DNA from: Planctomyces sp. SH-PL62
GTDB taxonomy: Bacteria; Planctomycetota; Planctomycetia; Isosphaerales; Isosphaeraceae
Assembly: GCF_001610895.1 (NCBI RefSeq)
Contig: NZ_CP011273.1
Span: forward strand, 1,984,001-2,048,000
Length of the DNA stretch: 64,000 nucleotides
Direction of reading: 5' to 3'
The notes under the pieces are model-generated. The model was not told where the DNA came from. It saw nothing but the letters and a program-made list of their open reading frames with translations, and searched no databases. Positions within the stretch are counted from its first letter, which is position 1. Each line of letters begins with the position of its first letter. The position numbers were made by a program, and so were the translations under genes. Below, piece after piece: positions 7,072-15,197 of the stretch.

Positions 7072-9165
7072 ATGGCCGCGTTCGTGGGGATCGACCTGGG
7101 GACGACGAATTCGGTCGTGGCGCGGCGCAACGCGTACGGGCGGCCGGAGGTGGTGCCGAATCGCGAGGGGGCGAACATCACGCCGTCGGTGATCTACTTC
7201 GGCGTCGACCCGCCGGCGGTGGGTCAGGAGGCGAAGGAGTGGGCGCGGCTGGGGGACGCCGAGATCGCCAGCTTCTTCAAGCCCCACATGGGGAGCCCCC
7301 TCTATCAACTGGAGTTCCACGGCAAGCCCTACTCGGCGACCGACCTGTCAGCCCTGGTTTTGAGGCGTCTCAAGGAGGACGCCGAGGCCGCGATGGGCGA
7401 GGAGGTGGACCGCGCGGTCGTCACCGTGCCGGCCTACTTCGGCGACGCCCAGCGCAAGGCGACGATCGCCGCGGGCGAGGCGGCCGGGCTCCGCGTCATG
7501 CGGATCATCAACGAGCCGACCGCCGCCAGCCTCGCCTACGGGCTGAGCCGCACGAGCGACGTCGACGAGACGATCCTCATCTACGACCTGGGGGGCGGGA
7601 CGTTCGACGTCACCGTGGCCCGGATCACCCCGGAGGACGTCGCGGTCCTCGCCACGGCCGGCGACCACGACCTGGGGGGCAAGAACTGGGACGATCGCAT
7701 CGCCACGTTCCTCGCCGAGAAGTTCGCCGAGGAGACCGGCTTCGACCCGCTCGACGACCCCGTCGCCCTCAACGAAGTCCTCGTCCGCAGCGAGCAGGCC
7801 AAGTGGACCCTCTCCGAGCGGGCCGCCGCCCGCGTGACGCTCCAGCTCGGCGCCGAGCGCAAGACGTTCGAGATCACCCGCGACGAGTTCGAGGCGATGA
7901 CCGCCCCGTTGATGGACCGCACGCGGAGGCTCACCGAGGAGGCGCTCGGCGAGGCCGGCCTGGCGTGGCCTCGGGTCGACGGCGTCCTGCTCGTCGGCGG
8001 CTCGACACGCATGCCGATGGTGCGGACTTACGTCGCCGGGATGGCGGGCAAGGCCCCCCGCACCGGCGTGAACGTCGACGAGGTGGTCGCCCTCGGCGCG
8101 GCCGTCCAGGCGGCGATGGAGGCCGGCGAGGCCATCGGCGACGCCCTGCCGAAGTTTACGCTCGGCATGACCGCGAGCCCCCCGCCCGTCCCCGTCCGCC
8201 GCGTCGTCGACGTGATGTCGCACAGCCTGGGGGTCGTCGCCGTCTCGCCCGACGGCTCGTCGTACGTCAACGACCTGGTCATCCGCCGCAACGTACCGAT
8301 CCCCGCCGCGGACGTCCGCACCTACCTGCACGCGACCCACGGCGGCGAGAACACGAAGCTCGAAGTCTATCTGACCCAGGGAGAGAGCGTCACACCCCTG
8401 GATTGCACCATCCTGGGGAAGTACGTCTTCAACGGCATCGCCGCGACCGACGCCGAGGTCGCGGTCGACGTGGGCCTCTCCTACGACGCCGACGGCGTGG
8501 TGCAAGTCCGTGCGACCCAGCGCGACAGCGGCCACCGCCTGGCGATGACCGTCGAGCCCGTCCCCGACGACCTCTCCTGGCTCGCCGGCCCTCCGAAGGT
8601 CCACTCGACGGACGAGATCGGCGGCAAGATCCGCGTCATGCTCCTGGTCGACGGCTCATCGAGCATGATGGGCGACCCGCTGGCCGAGGCCCAGAACGCG
8701 GCTCGCGAGTTCCTGGACCGCTGCGACTTCACGACGACCGAGGTCGGCCTGATCTCGTTCGCGACGCTCGTGACGCTCCAGGCCCCCGCCACCAACAACG
8801 TCCGCCGGCTGCACGCGGCGATCCACCGCCTGGAGGCCGAGGGGAGCACGAACCTGGCCGACGCCCTGGAGCTGGCCCGCGGCGAGCTGGTCGCCGACGA
8901 CGCTCGGCGGTACATCGTCCTGCTCACCGACGGCTATCCCGACGCCGCCGAGGCCGCCGTGGAGCAGGCCGAGGCGGCGCGGGCGCAGGGGATCGAGATC
9001 GTGGCGATCGGCATGGGGACGGCCGACCGCGAGTACCTCGGCCGACTGGCCAGCAGCGAGGCCGCCTCGATCTTCGTCAAGGGGGGCGAGCTGGTGCGGA
9101 CGTTCGGCCACATCGCCCGCGTGATCGCCGAGGGGGGCCGTTCCTTGAGGGTCCTGAGCCGATGA
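7072..9165 (+). CDS. Hsp70-VWA fusion protein
   Basis: A 697-residue protein. Residues 1-500 are an Hsp70 ATPase plus substrate-binding beta domain (FVGIDLGTTNSVVA, DLGGGTFDVTVA, VGGSTRMPMV, SHSLGVVAVSPDG). Residues about 520-690 form a von Willebrand factor A domain with an intact metal-binding site: D527-x-S529-x-S531 in LLVDGSSSM, plus a downstream Thr (EGSTNLADAL) and Asp (LLTDGYPD). The VWA domain replaces the Hsp70 lid. VWA domains bind protein ligands through a metal ion, so the fusion may couple chaperone cycling to binding a partner; that is inference. The stop overlaps the next start (ATGA, 9162-9165), indicating translational coupling. No signal peptide, so probably cytoplasmic. 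Confidence 0.93.
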   Translation: MAAFVGIDLGTTNSVVARRNAYGRPEVVPNREGANITPSVIYFGVDPPAVGQEAKEWARLGDAEIASFFKPHMGSPLYQLEFHGKPYSATDLSALVLRRLKEDAEAAMGEEVDRAVVTVPAYFGDAQRKATIAAGEAAGLRVMRIINEPTAASLAYGLSRTSDVDETILIYDLGGGTFDVTVARITPEDVAVLATAGDHDLGGKNWDDRIATFLAEKFAEETGFDPLDDPVALNEVLVRSEQAKWTLSERAAARVTLQLGAERKTFEITRDEFEAMTAPLMDRTRRLTEEALGEAGLAWPRVDGVLLVGGSTRMPMVRTYVAGMAGKAPRTGVNVDEVVALGAAVQAAMEAGEAIGDALPKFTLGMTASPPPVPVRRVVDVMSHSLGVVAVSPDGSSYVNDLVIRRNVPIPAADVRTYLHATHGGENTKLEVYLTQGESVTPLDCTILGKYVFNGIAATDAEVAVDVGLSYDADGVVQVRATQRDSGHRLAMTVEPVPDDLSWLAGPPKVHSTDEIGGKIRVMLLVDGSSSMMGDPLAEAQNAAREFLDRCDFTTTEVGLISFATLVTLQAPATNNVRRLHAAIHRLEAEGSTNLADALELARGELVADDARRYIVLLTDGYPDAAEAAVEQAEAARAQGIEIVAIGMGTADREYLGRLASSEAASIFVKGGELVRTFGHIARVIAEGGRSLRVLSR

Positions 9166-10070
9166 CCACCGCCACGCCCGCGAACCCTCACGTGATGGCC
9201 GAAGCCGCCCGGACCGGACGACTCGGGGCGAGCGCCCGCCAGGCCTACGACCTGGCGCTGGCGGGCGCGCTCGGCGGCCTGTTCGGACTCTACCTTTACG
9301 TCGAGACGGTCGACGCCAGATCGGTCTACGTCCGGGACGCCTGGGCCGGCGCGATCCTGGGGGGGACGATCGGATTCTTCCTGAACGCGTGGGGCCCGCT
9401 GCGCGACGGCTCGTGGCGACGGATGGCCCGCGCCGCGGCGAGGGCCGCGCCCGCCTCGGCGCTCGGCGGGGCGCTCGGACTGGTGCTCGGAGAGTTCGTC
9501 ATCGGGGCGTTCCAGGGGGGCCTCCTGGGCCGGGCGGCGTCGTGGGCGGTGCTCGGCCTGGGGATCGGGCTGGGGCAGGGGATCGCCGACCGGTCGTTCC
9601 AGCGCCTGACGTTCGGCCTGATCGGCGGCGGGCTCGGCGGGTTCGTCGGCGGGCTCTGCTTCGAAGCCCTCCGCATCGCGCTGGGGAACCGCTACGATCT
9701 CAGCCAGGCCCTCGGGATCGTGATCCTGGGCGGCGGCCTGGGCCTGTTCCTGGCCCTGGTGGAGCAGGCCTTGCGGCGGGCCTGGGTCCAGATCGCGAGC
9801 GGCCGGCAGGAGGGGCGGATCTACCTGCTCGCCCGGCCGACCTGCCGCCTGGGGCTGGACGAACAGGCCGACGTGGGGGTGTTCGGCGACCCGGCCGTCG
9901 AGCGGGCCCACGCCGAGATCGTCCGCTCCGGCGACGGTTACGTCCTCCGCAACCTCTCCCGCTCCGGCGTGACCCGCGTCAACGGCGCCCCCTGCGCCGG
10001 CGAGCGCCGCCTGGGCGACGGCGACCGGATCGAGCTGGGGAAGACCTCTTTGATCTTTCGACGGCGATAG
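9162..10070 (+). CDS. Multi-pass membrane protein with C-terminal FHA domain
   Basis: A 302-residue protein. Residues 30-205 contain about five to six Gly/Ala-rich membrane segments with repeated GG and GxxxG patterns (for example LIGGGLGGFVGGLCF). Residues 215-302 are a forkhead-associated domain with VERAHAEIV, LRNLSRSGVTRVNG and the closing LGKTSLIFRRR strand. FHA domains bind phosphothreonine peptides. The GxxRxxSxxH consensus is only partly kept, with a Gly-Asp-Pro before VERAH, so phosphopeptide binding is uncertain. The start overlaps the Hsp70-VWA stop by ATGA. It probably anchors the cluster's complex to the cytoplasmic membrane. Confidence 0.85.
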   Translation: MTTATPANPHVMAEAARTGRLGASARQAYDLALAGALGGLFGLYLYVETVDARSVYVRDAWAGAILGGTIGFFLNAWGPLRDGSWRRMARAAARAAPASALGGALGLVLGEFVIGAFQGGLLGRAASWAVLGLGIGLGQGIADRSFQRLTFGLIGGGLGGFVGGLCFEALRIALGNRYDLSQALGIVILGGGLGLFLALVEQALRRAWVQIASGRQEGRIYLLARPTCRLGLDEQADVGVFGDPAVERAHAEIVRSGDGYVLRNLSRSGVTRVNGAPCAGERRLGDGDRIELGKTSLIFRRR

Positions 10071-10076
10071 GAACCC

Positions 10077-11600
10077 ATGGCCACGACCGCCACCAAGACC
10101 CGATGGATCCTGGAGATCGCCAAGGGGCGCGAGCCCGGCCGGCGGTACGACCTCGATCGCGACGAGACCACGATCGGCAACGGGCCCTGGGCCCCGGCCT
10201 ACCTGAGCCTCGCCGATCAGGAGGGCGAATCGCCGCGCCGGATGGCGGTGCGCCAGGCCGCGATCGTCCGCGACCGGACCCGAGACGGCCTGTCCATCCG
10301 CGACCTCGACAGCCCCGGCGGCACCTTCGTCAACCGCCAGCGGCTGTTCAGCGGCCAGGATCGGGCGCTCGCCCCCGGCGACGTCGTCCAGGTCGGCGCC
10401 GTCCAGCTCGTGATCAAGCATGAACATGCGAGCAATCCCGAATCCGAGAAGCCGGCGCGGCCCGCGCCTCCTCCCGCGCCCACGGCGACGACGAGCGGGC
10501 CCAGGGCGAAAGCCGCGCCCCCGCCGCAGCCGCCGAAGCCCGAACCGGCCCGGCCGCCGGCCTCGCGCACGGCCCCCCTCGCCGCGCCTTACATCTTCCC
10601 TGACGGCTCGACATCCCGGAGCTGGGACGACTTCCTGACGATCTCCTCCCAGCGATGGGCGATGATCCGCGACGAGCTGGCCTCGGGCCGCCTGGGCGAG
10701 CACCTTCGGAAGACGGGCCGGGGAGACCTCCTGCCGCGTCGCGAGCCAGGCTGGACGGCCGATGAGACGCTCGACGACTGGCTCGGCCGACTGCCGACCA
10801 CGCGGCCGTCCGCGCCGGAACTGGACGTCCACCCGGACGCTTTGGTCATCCCCGCCGTCGCCGTCGGCGGCATGGTGCGACGGTCGCTTCGGATCGCCAA
10901 CGTCGGCTATCGCATCCTCCGGCCGACCGTGGCGATCGAGCCTGCGGCCGGGATGCCCGACGCGATCCGGCTGGCCCCCGAGTGGCGAGCCAAGCCCCTC
11001 CTGACCATCGACGAGACCGAGATCGTCGTGGAGATCGAGCCCCCCGAAGACGCCTTCGACGTGACGCTCGGCGCGATCGTGGTCGTTGCCGGTGGGAAGA
11101 CGCGACGGGTGGGGGTCCGGGTCGAGCGGCCGAGGAGCGAGAAAATCCCCGAAGGCCCCGACGCGACGGTCGGGTCCGGGCCGGGCTGGTCGCCGATCCT
11201 CTCCCTCGGCGAGCGCCTGGAGGGGCTCTCCATCGCCCGGAGGCTCTGGACGTTCCCGCTGACGCTGCTGATCCTCCGAGGCCTGATCGGGCTGGGGAAC
11301 CGGCTGCCGTTCCTGGCGAGCGGGGGAGAGCTCCGGCTCGTCGGGGCCTCGGCCCTGCCCGCGCTGGTCGGAGGGATGATCGGCTGGGCCGTCGGATCGC
11401 GCGGGGGCTTCCTCGACGCGATCGCGTCGACGTTCGCCGGCGTGGTGGTCGGGGTCCTGGCGTCGTCCTTGATCTTCGCGACGATCCGCAGCGTCGAGCC
11501 CATTTTCGGCTCGCCGTTCTTCGCCGCCCTGGCCCTGGGGCTGGCCCTCGCGGGCGTCTCGTGCCTGGCATTCCCGCCGAGGAGGGAGGAGCGGCCATGA
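10077..11600 (+). CDS. FHA domain membrane protein
   Basis: A 507-residue protein. An N-terminal FHA-like domain (about 8-120) includes LDSPGGTFVNRQRL, a good match to the distal FHA motif. A Pro/Ala linker (about 125-175) follows. A middle domain (about 180-370) has an immunoglobulin-like strand pattern (VRRSLRIANVGYRILRPTV) resembling bacterial domains that bind or stack. The C-terminus holds three to four membrane segments (about 395-500). It starts 6 bp after the previous FHA gene and its stop overlaps the next gene by ATGA. No kinase or phosphatase gene is in the cluster, so the phosphoprotein partner is unknown. Confidence 0.82.
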   Translation: MATTATKTRWILEIAKGREPGRRYDLDRDETTIGNGPWAPAYLSLADQEGESPRRMAVRQAAIVRDRTRDGLSIRDLDSPGGTFVNRQRLFSGQDRALAPGDVVQVGAVQLVIKHEHASNPESEKPARPAPPPAPTATTSGPRAKAAPPPQPPKPEPARPPASRTAPLAAPYIFPDGSTSRSWDDFLTISSQRWAMIRDELASGRLGEHLRKTGRGDLLPRREPGWTADETLDDWLGRLPTTRPSAPELDVHPDALVIPAVAVGGMVRRSLRIANVGYRILRPTVAIEPAAGMPDAIRLAPEWRAKPLLTIDETEIVVEIEPPEDAFDVTLGAIVVVAGGKTRRVGVRVERPRSEKIPEGPDATVGSGPGWSPILSLGERLEGLSIARRLWTFPLTLLILRGLIGLGNRLPFLASGGELRLVGASALPALVGGMIGWAVGSRGGFLDAIASTFAGVVVGVLASSLIFATIRSVEPIFGSPFFAALALGLALAGVSCLAFPPRREERP

Positions 11601-12685
11601 TCGATCACCCGAGCCGAATCGAAACGCGATCGGGGCGGGGGGGCTGGCTCGCCGGCTTCCTGATCGCCGTCACCTGTCTGAACATCGCCCGCGCCCAGGA
11701 CCTGGAGCCGACGGCCGAGCCCGGGACTCCCGATGATCTGAACGTCGTCGTCACCGGGGCGAGACAGGACGACTTCCCGAAGATCGGCGTGCAGTTCGAG
11801 CTGCGCAAGCCGGACGGGACGTTCGTCCGCGACGCGAAGAAGGACGAGTTCTGGGTGACGGAGGAGGGGAAGGAGCGGCCGATCCTGGAGTTCCAGGCGC
11901 CGCTGACCAAGGAGAACGTGCCGACGACGATCGTCCTGGTCGTCGACCGGAGCGGCAGCATGAACGAGGAGGCGCGGCTGGCCTCGCTCAAGGGGGCCGT
12001 CGAGCGGTTCGTCGAGAAGATGCCGCAGGGCTCGAAGGTGGCCGTGGTGGCGTTCAGCGGCCAGGTCGAACTGATCCGGCCGTTCACGACCGATCGCGAG
12101 AAGATCCGCCGCGCGGTCGACGACCTGTTCGCCGACGGGCCGACGCGGTTCTACGACGCGGTCGCGATGGCCCTCGACCTGCTCCAGGAGCAGTCCGGGC
12201 GCCGCGTGGTGATCGCCCTGACCGACGGCCAGGACACCTCGAGCGTGACCACGCTCGACGAGAACGCGACCGAGGCGCGCCGGCTCGGCCTGCCGATCTA
12301 CACCCTGGGACTGGGCGACGAGCAGGCGATCGCCGGCCGGGAGCTGGAGAAGCTGGCCAAGGAGACCCGAGGGGAATACTACCCCTCGCGCCGATCCGAC
12401 GAATTGCGGAAGGTCTACGAGGCGATCGCCGAGCGGCTGGGGGCGGGTTACTCGCTGGTCTACCAGAGCGATCGACGGATCCCGGACGGGACGCTCCGCC
12501 CGGTGCAAATCTTCCACCGGGGGAGCCGCAAGGCGGGGGAGACGGCCGTCTTCATCCCCGGCATGGTCGTGCCGGCGTCGGGTTGGTCGCCCTTGTTTCT
12601 GGCCCTGGCCGGGGGCCTCGCCGCGCTGGCGTTCCTGCCGGCGCGGCTGAGGCGAAGGCCGGGGTCGGCGTCGATCAGACCGTGA
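11597..12685 (+). CDS. VWA domain protein, exported with C-terminal membrane anchor
   Basis: A 362-residue protein. A signal peptide (about 15-36, ending in ARAQD) is followed by a beta-rich stretch (about 45-105, KIGVQFELRKPDG) and a VWA domain (about 110-290). The metal site is D117-x-S119-x-S121 (VVDRSGSM) with DGPTRFYDAV and ALTDGQDTS downstream. A final hydrophobic segment (about 330-350) precedes a basic tail, a membrane anchor. It resembles the VWFA-related proteins of acidobacteria and planctomycetes. AGGAGGG precedes the start, which overlaps the FHA gene stop. It closes the cluster and would place a second VWA domain on the outer face of the membrane. The end overlaps the convergent DUF362 gene by 11 bp. 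Confidence 0.9.
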   Translation: MIDHPSRIETRSGRGGWLAGFLIAVTCLNIARAQDLEPTAEPGTPDDLNVVVTGARQDDFPKIGVQFELRKPDGTFVRDAKKDEFWVTEEGKERPILEFQAPLTKENVPTTIVLVVDRSGSMNEEARLASLKGAVERFVEKMPQGSKVAVVAFSGQVELIRPFTTDREKIRRAVDDLFADGPTRFYDAVAMALDLLQEQSGRRVVIALTDGQDTSSVTTLDENATEARRLGLPIYTLGLGDEQAIAGRELEKLAKETRGEYYPSRRSDELRKVYEAIAERLGAGYSLVYQSDRRIPDGTLRPVQIFHRGSRKAGETAVFIPGMVVPASGWSPLFLALAGGLAALAFLPARLRRRPGSASIRP

Positions 12686-13907
12686 CGACGTCGTGGCGGA
12701 TGAGGGGGCCCTTGCCTTCGAAGAGGTAGGTGCCGAGGCCGAGCGTCGCCGCCAGGGCGATGTGCTGGGGCTGTCGGACGTCGAACCCCTCGATGCCGGT
12801 CGGGTCGAGGGCCGTCTTGCCCGAGGCGGCGACCGGCGGCAGGTTCTCGGCGGCGCGACGGGCGTCGATGAGCTTCCACTCCACCCGGTCCATGGCCACG
12901 GCGTCGGTGGCGAAGAGCAGGGCGTTGTTGTCCCAGGTCCAGCGGCCGTCCTGCACGGAGGTCGGCCCGCCATGATACACCCCGCGCACGCCGTCCATGA
13001 TCTGGAGGACGAACTTGGACTTGAGGATCGGGTGGCTGACGACCTGCGGGATGAACTGGTTGCAGACGTTGGTGAAGTTGTTGGCGTGCGACCGCGCCAC
13101 GTTGTTGACCGAGCCGTGGCTGATGTTCTTCAGGGCCCCGGTGACGCCCGCCGAGCGGTGGTCCTTGAGGCAGGGGATCGCCACGACCTTGTTGACGACC
13201 TTGGTCAGCAGCTTGCCCAGGTGGGAGCGATACTGGCGGTCGTCCTTGGGATCGTCGCCGTAGTGGACGAGGTCCATCTGGATGAAGGCGTCGCGGTCGT
13301 AGCCGGCGACCGGATCGTCCTTGAAGCCCTCGAATTCGAGCGCGATCTGGGGGGCCCCGGTGGCGGTCAGCCCGCCCCAGCGGATTCCGGCCGGGAGGAT
13401 CTTGTCGTATCCGGCCTGCATCATCTCGGAGCGGAACCGCTCGAAGACGAAGATGTCGGAGGTCTTCACGCCGGCCGCCTTGAGGCCCTCGATGGTCTCC
13501 AGCACCAGCTCGTGCGAGGAGTAGGCGTGGGGGAAGCCGTTGGGGACGACCTTGATGCCGACGACGTCGCCGGGCTCGAAGAAGGTGCGCCAGCCCTCGA
13601 CCGCGTCGTCCGCGCCGGTCAGTTCCTTGAGCCCGCGATCGAGGCTGACCTTGATGGCCTCGCGGTCCTTCTTGCCCTCGCGGATCATGGCCGGATTTTT
13701 GACCTCGACCACGCGGCCGGGGTAGAGGCCGGGCAGGTCGAACTTGCTGGGCGCGGCCTTCGGCCCGTGGGCCGTCGCGCCGACGACGGACTTCGGCTCG
13801 TCGGCGCGGCTCGACTTCCCGCCCAGCCAGCCCGCCCCGGCGGCCGCGGCCGCCGCGCCCAGGAAGCCACGACGCTTCAACGTGCCGCAAGGATAACGGT
13901 CGCTCAT
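12675..13907 (-). CDS. DUF362 domain protein with Tat signal
   Basis: A 410-residue protein. The N-terminus (MSDRYPCGTLKRRGFLGAAA) is a twin-arginine signal, suggesting export in folded form. The rest is a DUF362 domain, with VVGIKVVPNGFPHAYSSHE and KVVAIPCLKDHRSAGVTGAL typical of the family. Residues AVAMDRVEWKLI near the C-terminus are also characteristic. No CxxCxxC ferredoxin motif is visible, unlike DUF362 proteins fused to 4Fe-4S domains. Function unknown; related planctomycete proteins are common. A longer reading frame to 14072 lacks a plausible start. The chosen ATG has AAGGA upstream and puts the Tat motif at residue 12. The 3' end overlaps the convergent VWA gene. Confidence 0.88.
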   Translation of the reverse strand: MSDRYPCGTLKRRGFLGAAAAAAGAGWLGGKSSRADEPKSVVGATAHGPKAAPSKFDLPGLYPGRVVEVKNPAMIREGKKDREAIKVSLDRGLKELTGADDAVEGWRTFFEPGDVVGIKVVPNGFPHAYSSHELVLETIEGLKAAGVKTSDIFVFERFRSEMMQAGYDKILPAGIRWGGLTATGAPQIALEFEGFKDDPVAGYDRDAFIQMDLVHYGDDPKDDRQYRSHLGKLLTKVVNKVVAIPCLKDHRSAGVTGALKNISHGSVNNVARSHANNFTNVCNQFIPQVVSHPILKSKFVLQIMDGVRGVYHGGPTSVQDGRWTWDNNALLFATDAVAMDRVEWKLIDARRAAENLPPVAASGKTALDPTGIEGFDVRQPQHIALAATLGLGTYLFEGKGPLIRHDVVTV

Positions 13908-14302
13908 CGGCTCTCGTCCTTCGTGTCCAGGGTCATTCGGGTGAGGGCGCCGGGCCGCGGGGGCGAATGCCGACGCCGCGTCCATCCTGCAATCCGGCCG
14001 TCCAGGGACGTGCGACCGCTGCCGGCCGATTCGGGCCGGGGCGGTCCACGCGATCCAGGATATGTCGACCAATGATCCTCAGTCCATCAGAAAATCCGGC
14101 CGCCCGGCGGGCCGACGGCCGCGGCCGAGCTTGGTTGCGGGCCGGCTTGAGTAGGCTCCCGTCGGCCGTTGCGGTCGAGGCGCGCCTGGCCAGCGCTTCC
14201 CGCAACATTCATTTCCACTTCACGAAACTCCAGGCCCAAAAGAGTTACCGTGCACCCTCTCCGAAATGATTCAGCCGCAACCACCCAGCCGAGGACGTTC
14301 CG
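13908..14302. other. Intergenic region with conserved DUF1559 leader at its right end
   Basis: About 395 bp between the DUF362 start (minus) and the DUF1559 remnant (plus). It should contain the DUF362 promoter; none was identified. From about 14242 to 14302 the sequence matches the leader of the intact DUF1559 gene at about 31220-31279 (CGCAACCA and GCCGAGGAYGTTCCGCTGAT are shared), showing that the leader was duplicated with the gene. Confidence 0.5.
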
Positions 14303-15070
14303 CTGATCGAGCTTCATCTCCCAGGGCGCCGCCCGACCAGCCCGGGCTTCACGTTGATCGAGCTTCCGGTGGTGATCGCCGTCATCCCCGTCCTGATCGC
14401 GCTGCTGTTGCCGGCCGCGCAGTCGGCGCGCGAGGCCGCCCGACGCGCCCAGTGCACCAACAACCTGAAGCAGATCGGCCTGGGGATCCACAATTTCGAG
14501 TCGGCGAACGCGTTCCTTCCGCCGGCGGCCGTCGACGCCCCTTTCCTCAAGCTGAACATCAACGTGGCCGGGGGTGGCAACACGCTGCCGCAGGCCCAAT
14601 GGGTCGAGCACGGCTGGGCCGTCCTCCTGCTCCTCGCGCCGGCCCTCCTCGCCGGCCTGGGATGCGGTGAGGGGGAAGTCGCCCGCCTTCCCGTGCACGC
14701 GGCCAGGGGCAAGATCCTCGTCGACGGGAAGCCGGCCGACGCGGCGTTCGTCGCCTTCCATCCCAGGGCCGGCGAGCCGAACCTTCCCCGCCCGACCGCG
14801 TACACCGCCGCCGACGGGTCCTTCGAGCTCCCGACGTACCAGACGTCCGACGGGGCCCCAGCCGGCGAGTATGCGGTCGCCGTCGCCGGAGGGCCTGGCG
14901 TCGATCCGTCGGGCGATTCCGAGGCCGAAGAGGAGCCCGATCGCCTCGGAGGCCGCTACACCAATCCGAAGACCACGGAACTGCAAGCGAGGATCGTCGA
15001 AGCGTCGAACGACCTGCCCGACTTCGAACTGAAGGGGCAGCCCTCGCGGCCCCGGCCCAGAACCCGGTAA
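14303..15070 (+). pseudogene. Decayed DUF1559 gene fused in frame to a lipoprotein-type domain
   Basis: The open frame encodes two unrelated parts. The first about 95 residues match a DUF1559 N-terminus: PGFTLIEL, a hydrophobic helix, [19 protein letters not shown] and a late EHGWAV segment. The rest of DUF1559, including its C-terminal HxxGxN...DGS region, is missing. The reading then enters [16 protein letters not shown], a lipoprotein-like segment, and a small transthyretin/carboxypeptidase-regulatory domain ([19 protein letters not shown]). Such lipoproteins often follow DUF1559 genes, so a deletion probably fused the pair. Two prolines interrupt the prepilin helix ([14 protein letters not shown]) and no ATG precedes it; candidate starts are CTG 14303 or TTG 14354. 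It is probably nonfunctional as a pseudopilin; the downstream domain may still be made. Confidence 0.7.
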
Positions 15071-15197
15071 CTTCGAACGGCGGGCGATCGCCCCCGGCCC
15101 CGTAGGTCGGCGGTCGACGGCCGCCCCATGCGGACCGGCCGCGACGGCCGTCCGGCGACCTTCCGCCAAGCCGCTCAATCGAGCCGAGGAAGACTCC

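Noticed and set aside
8934-10832. 632-codon minus-strand frame over the FHA genes
   Set aside because: Low-complexity Gly/Ala/Arg composition, antisense to FHA and membrane-domain coding sequence.
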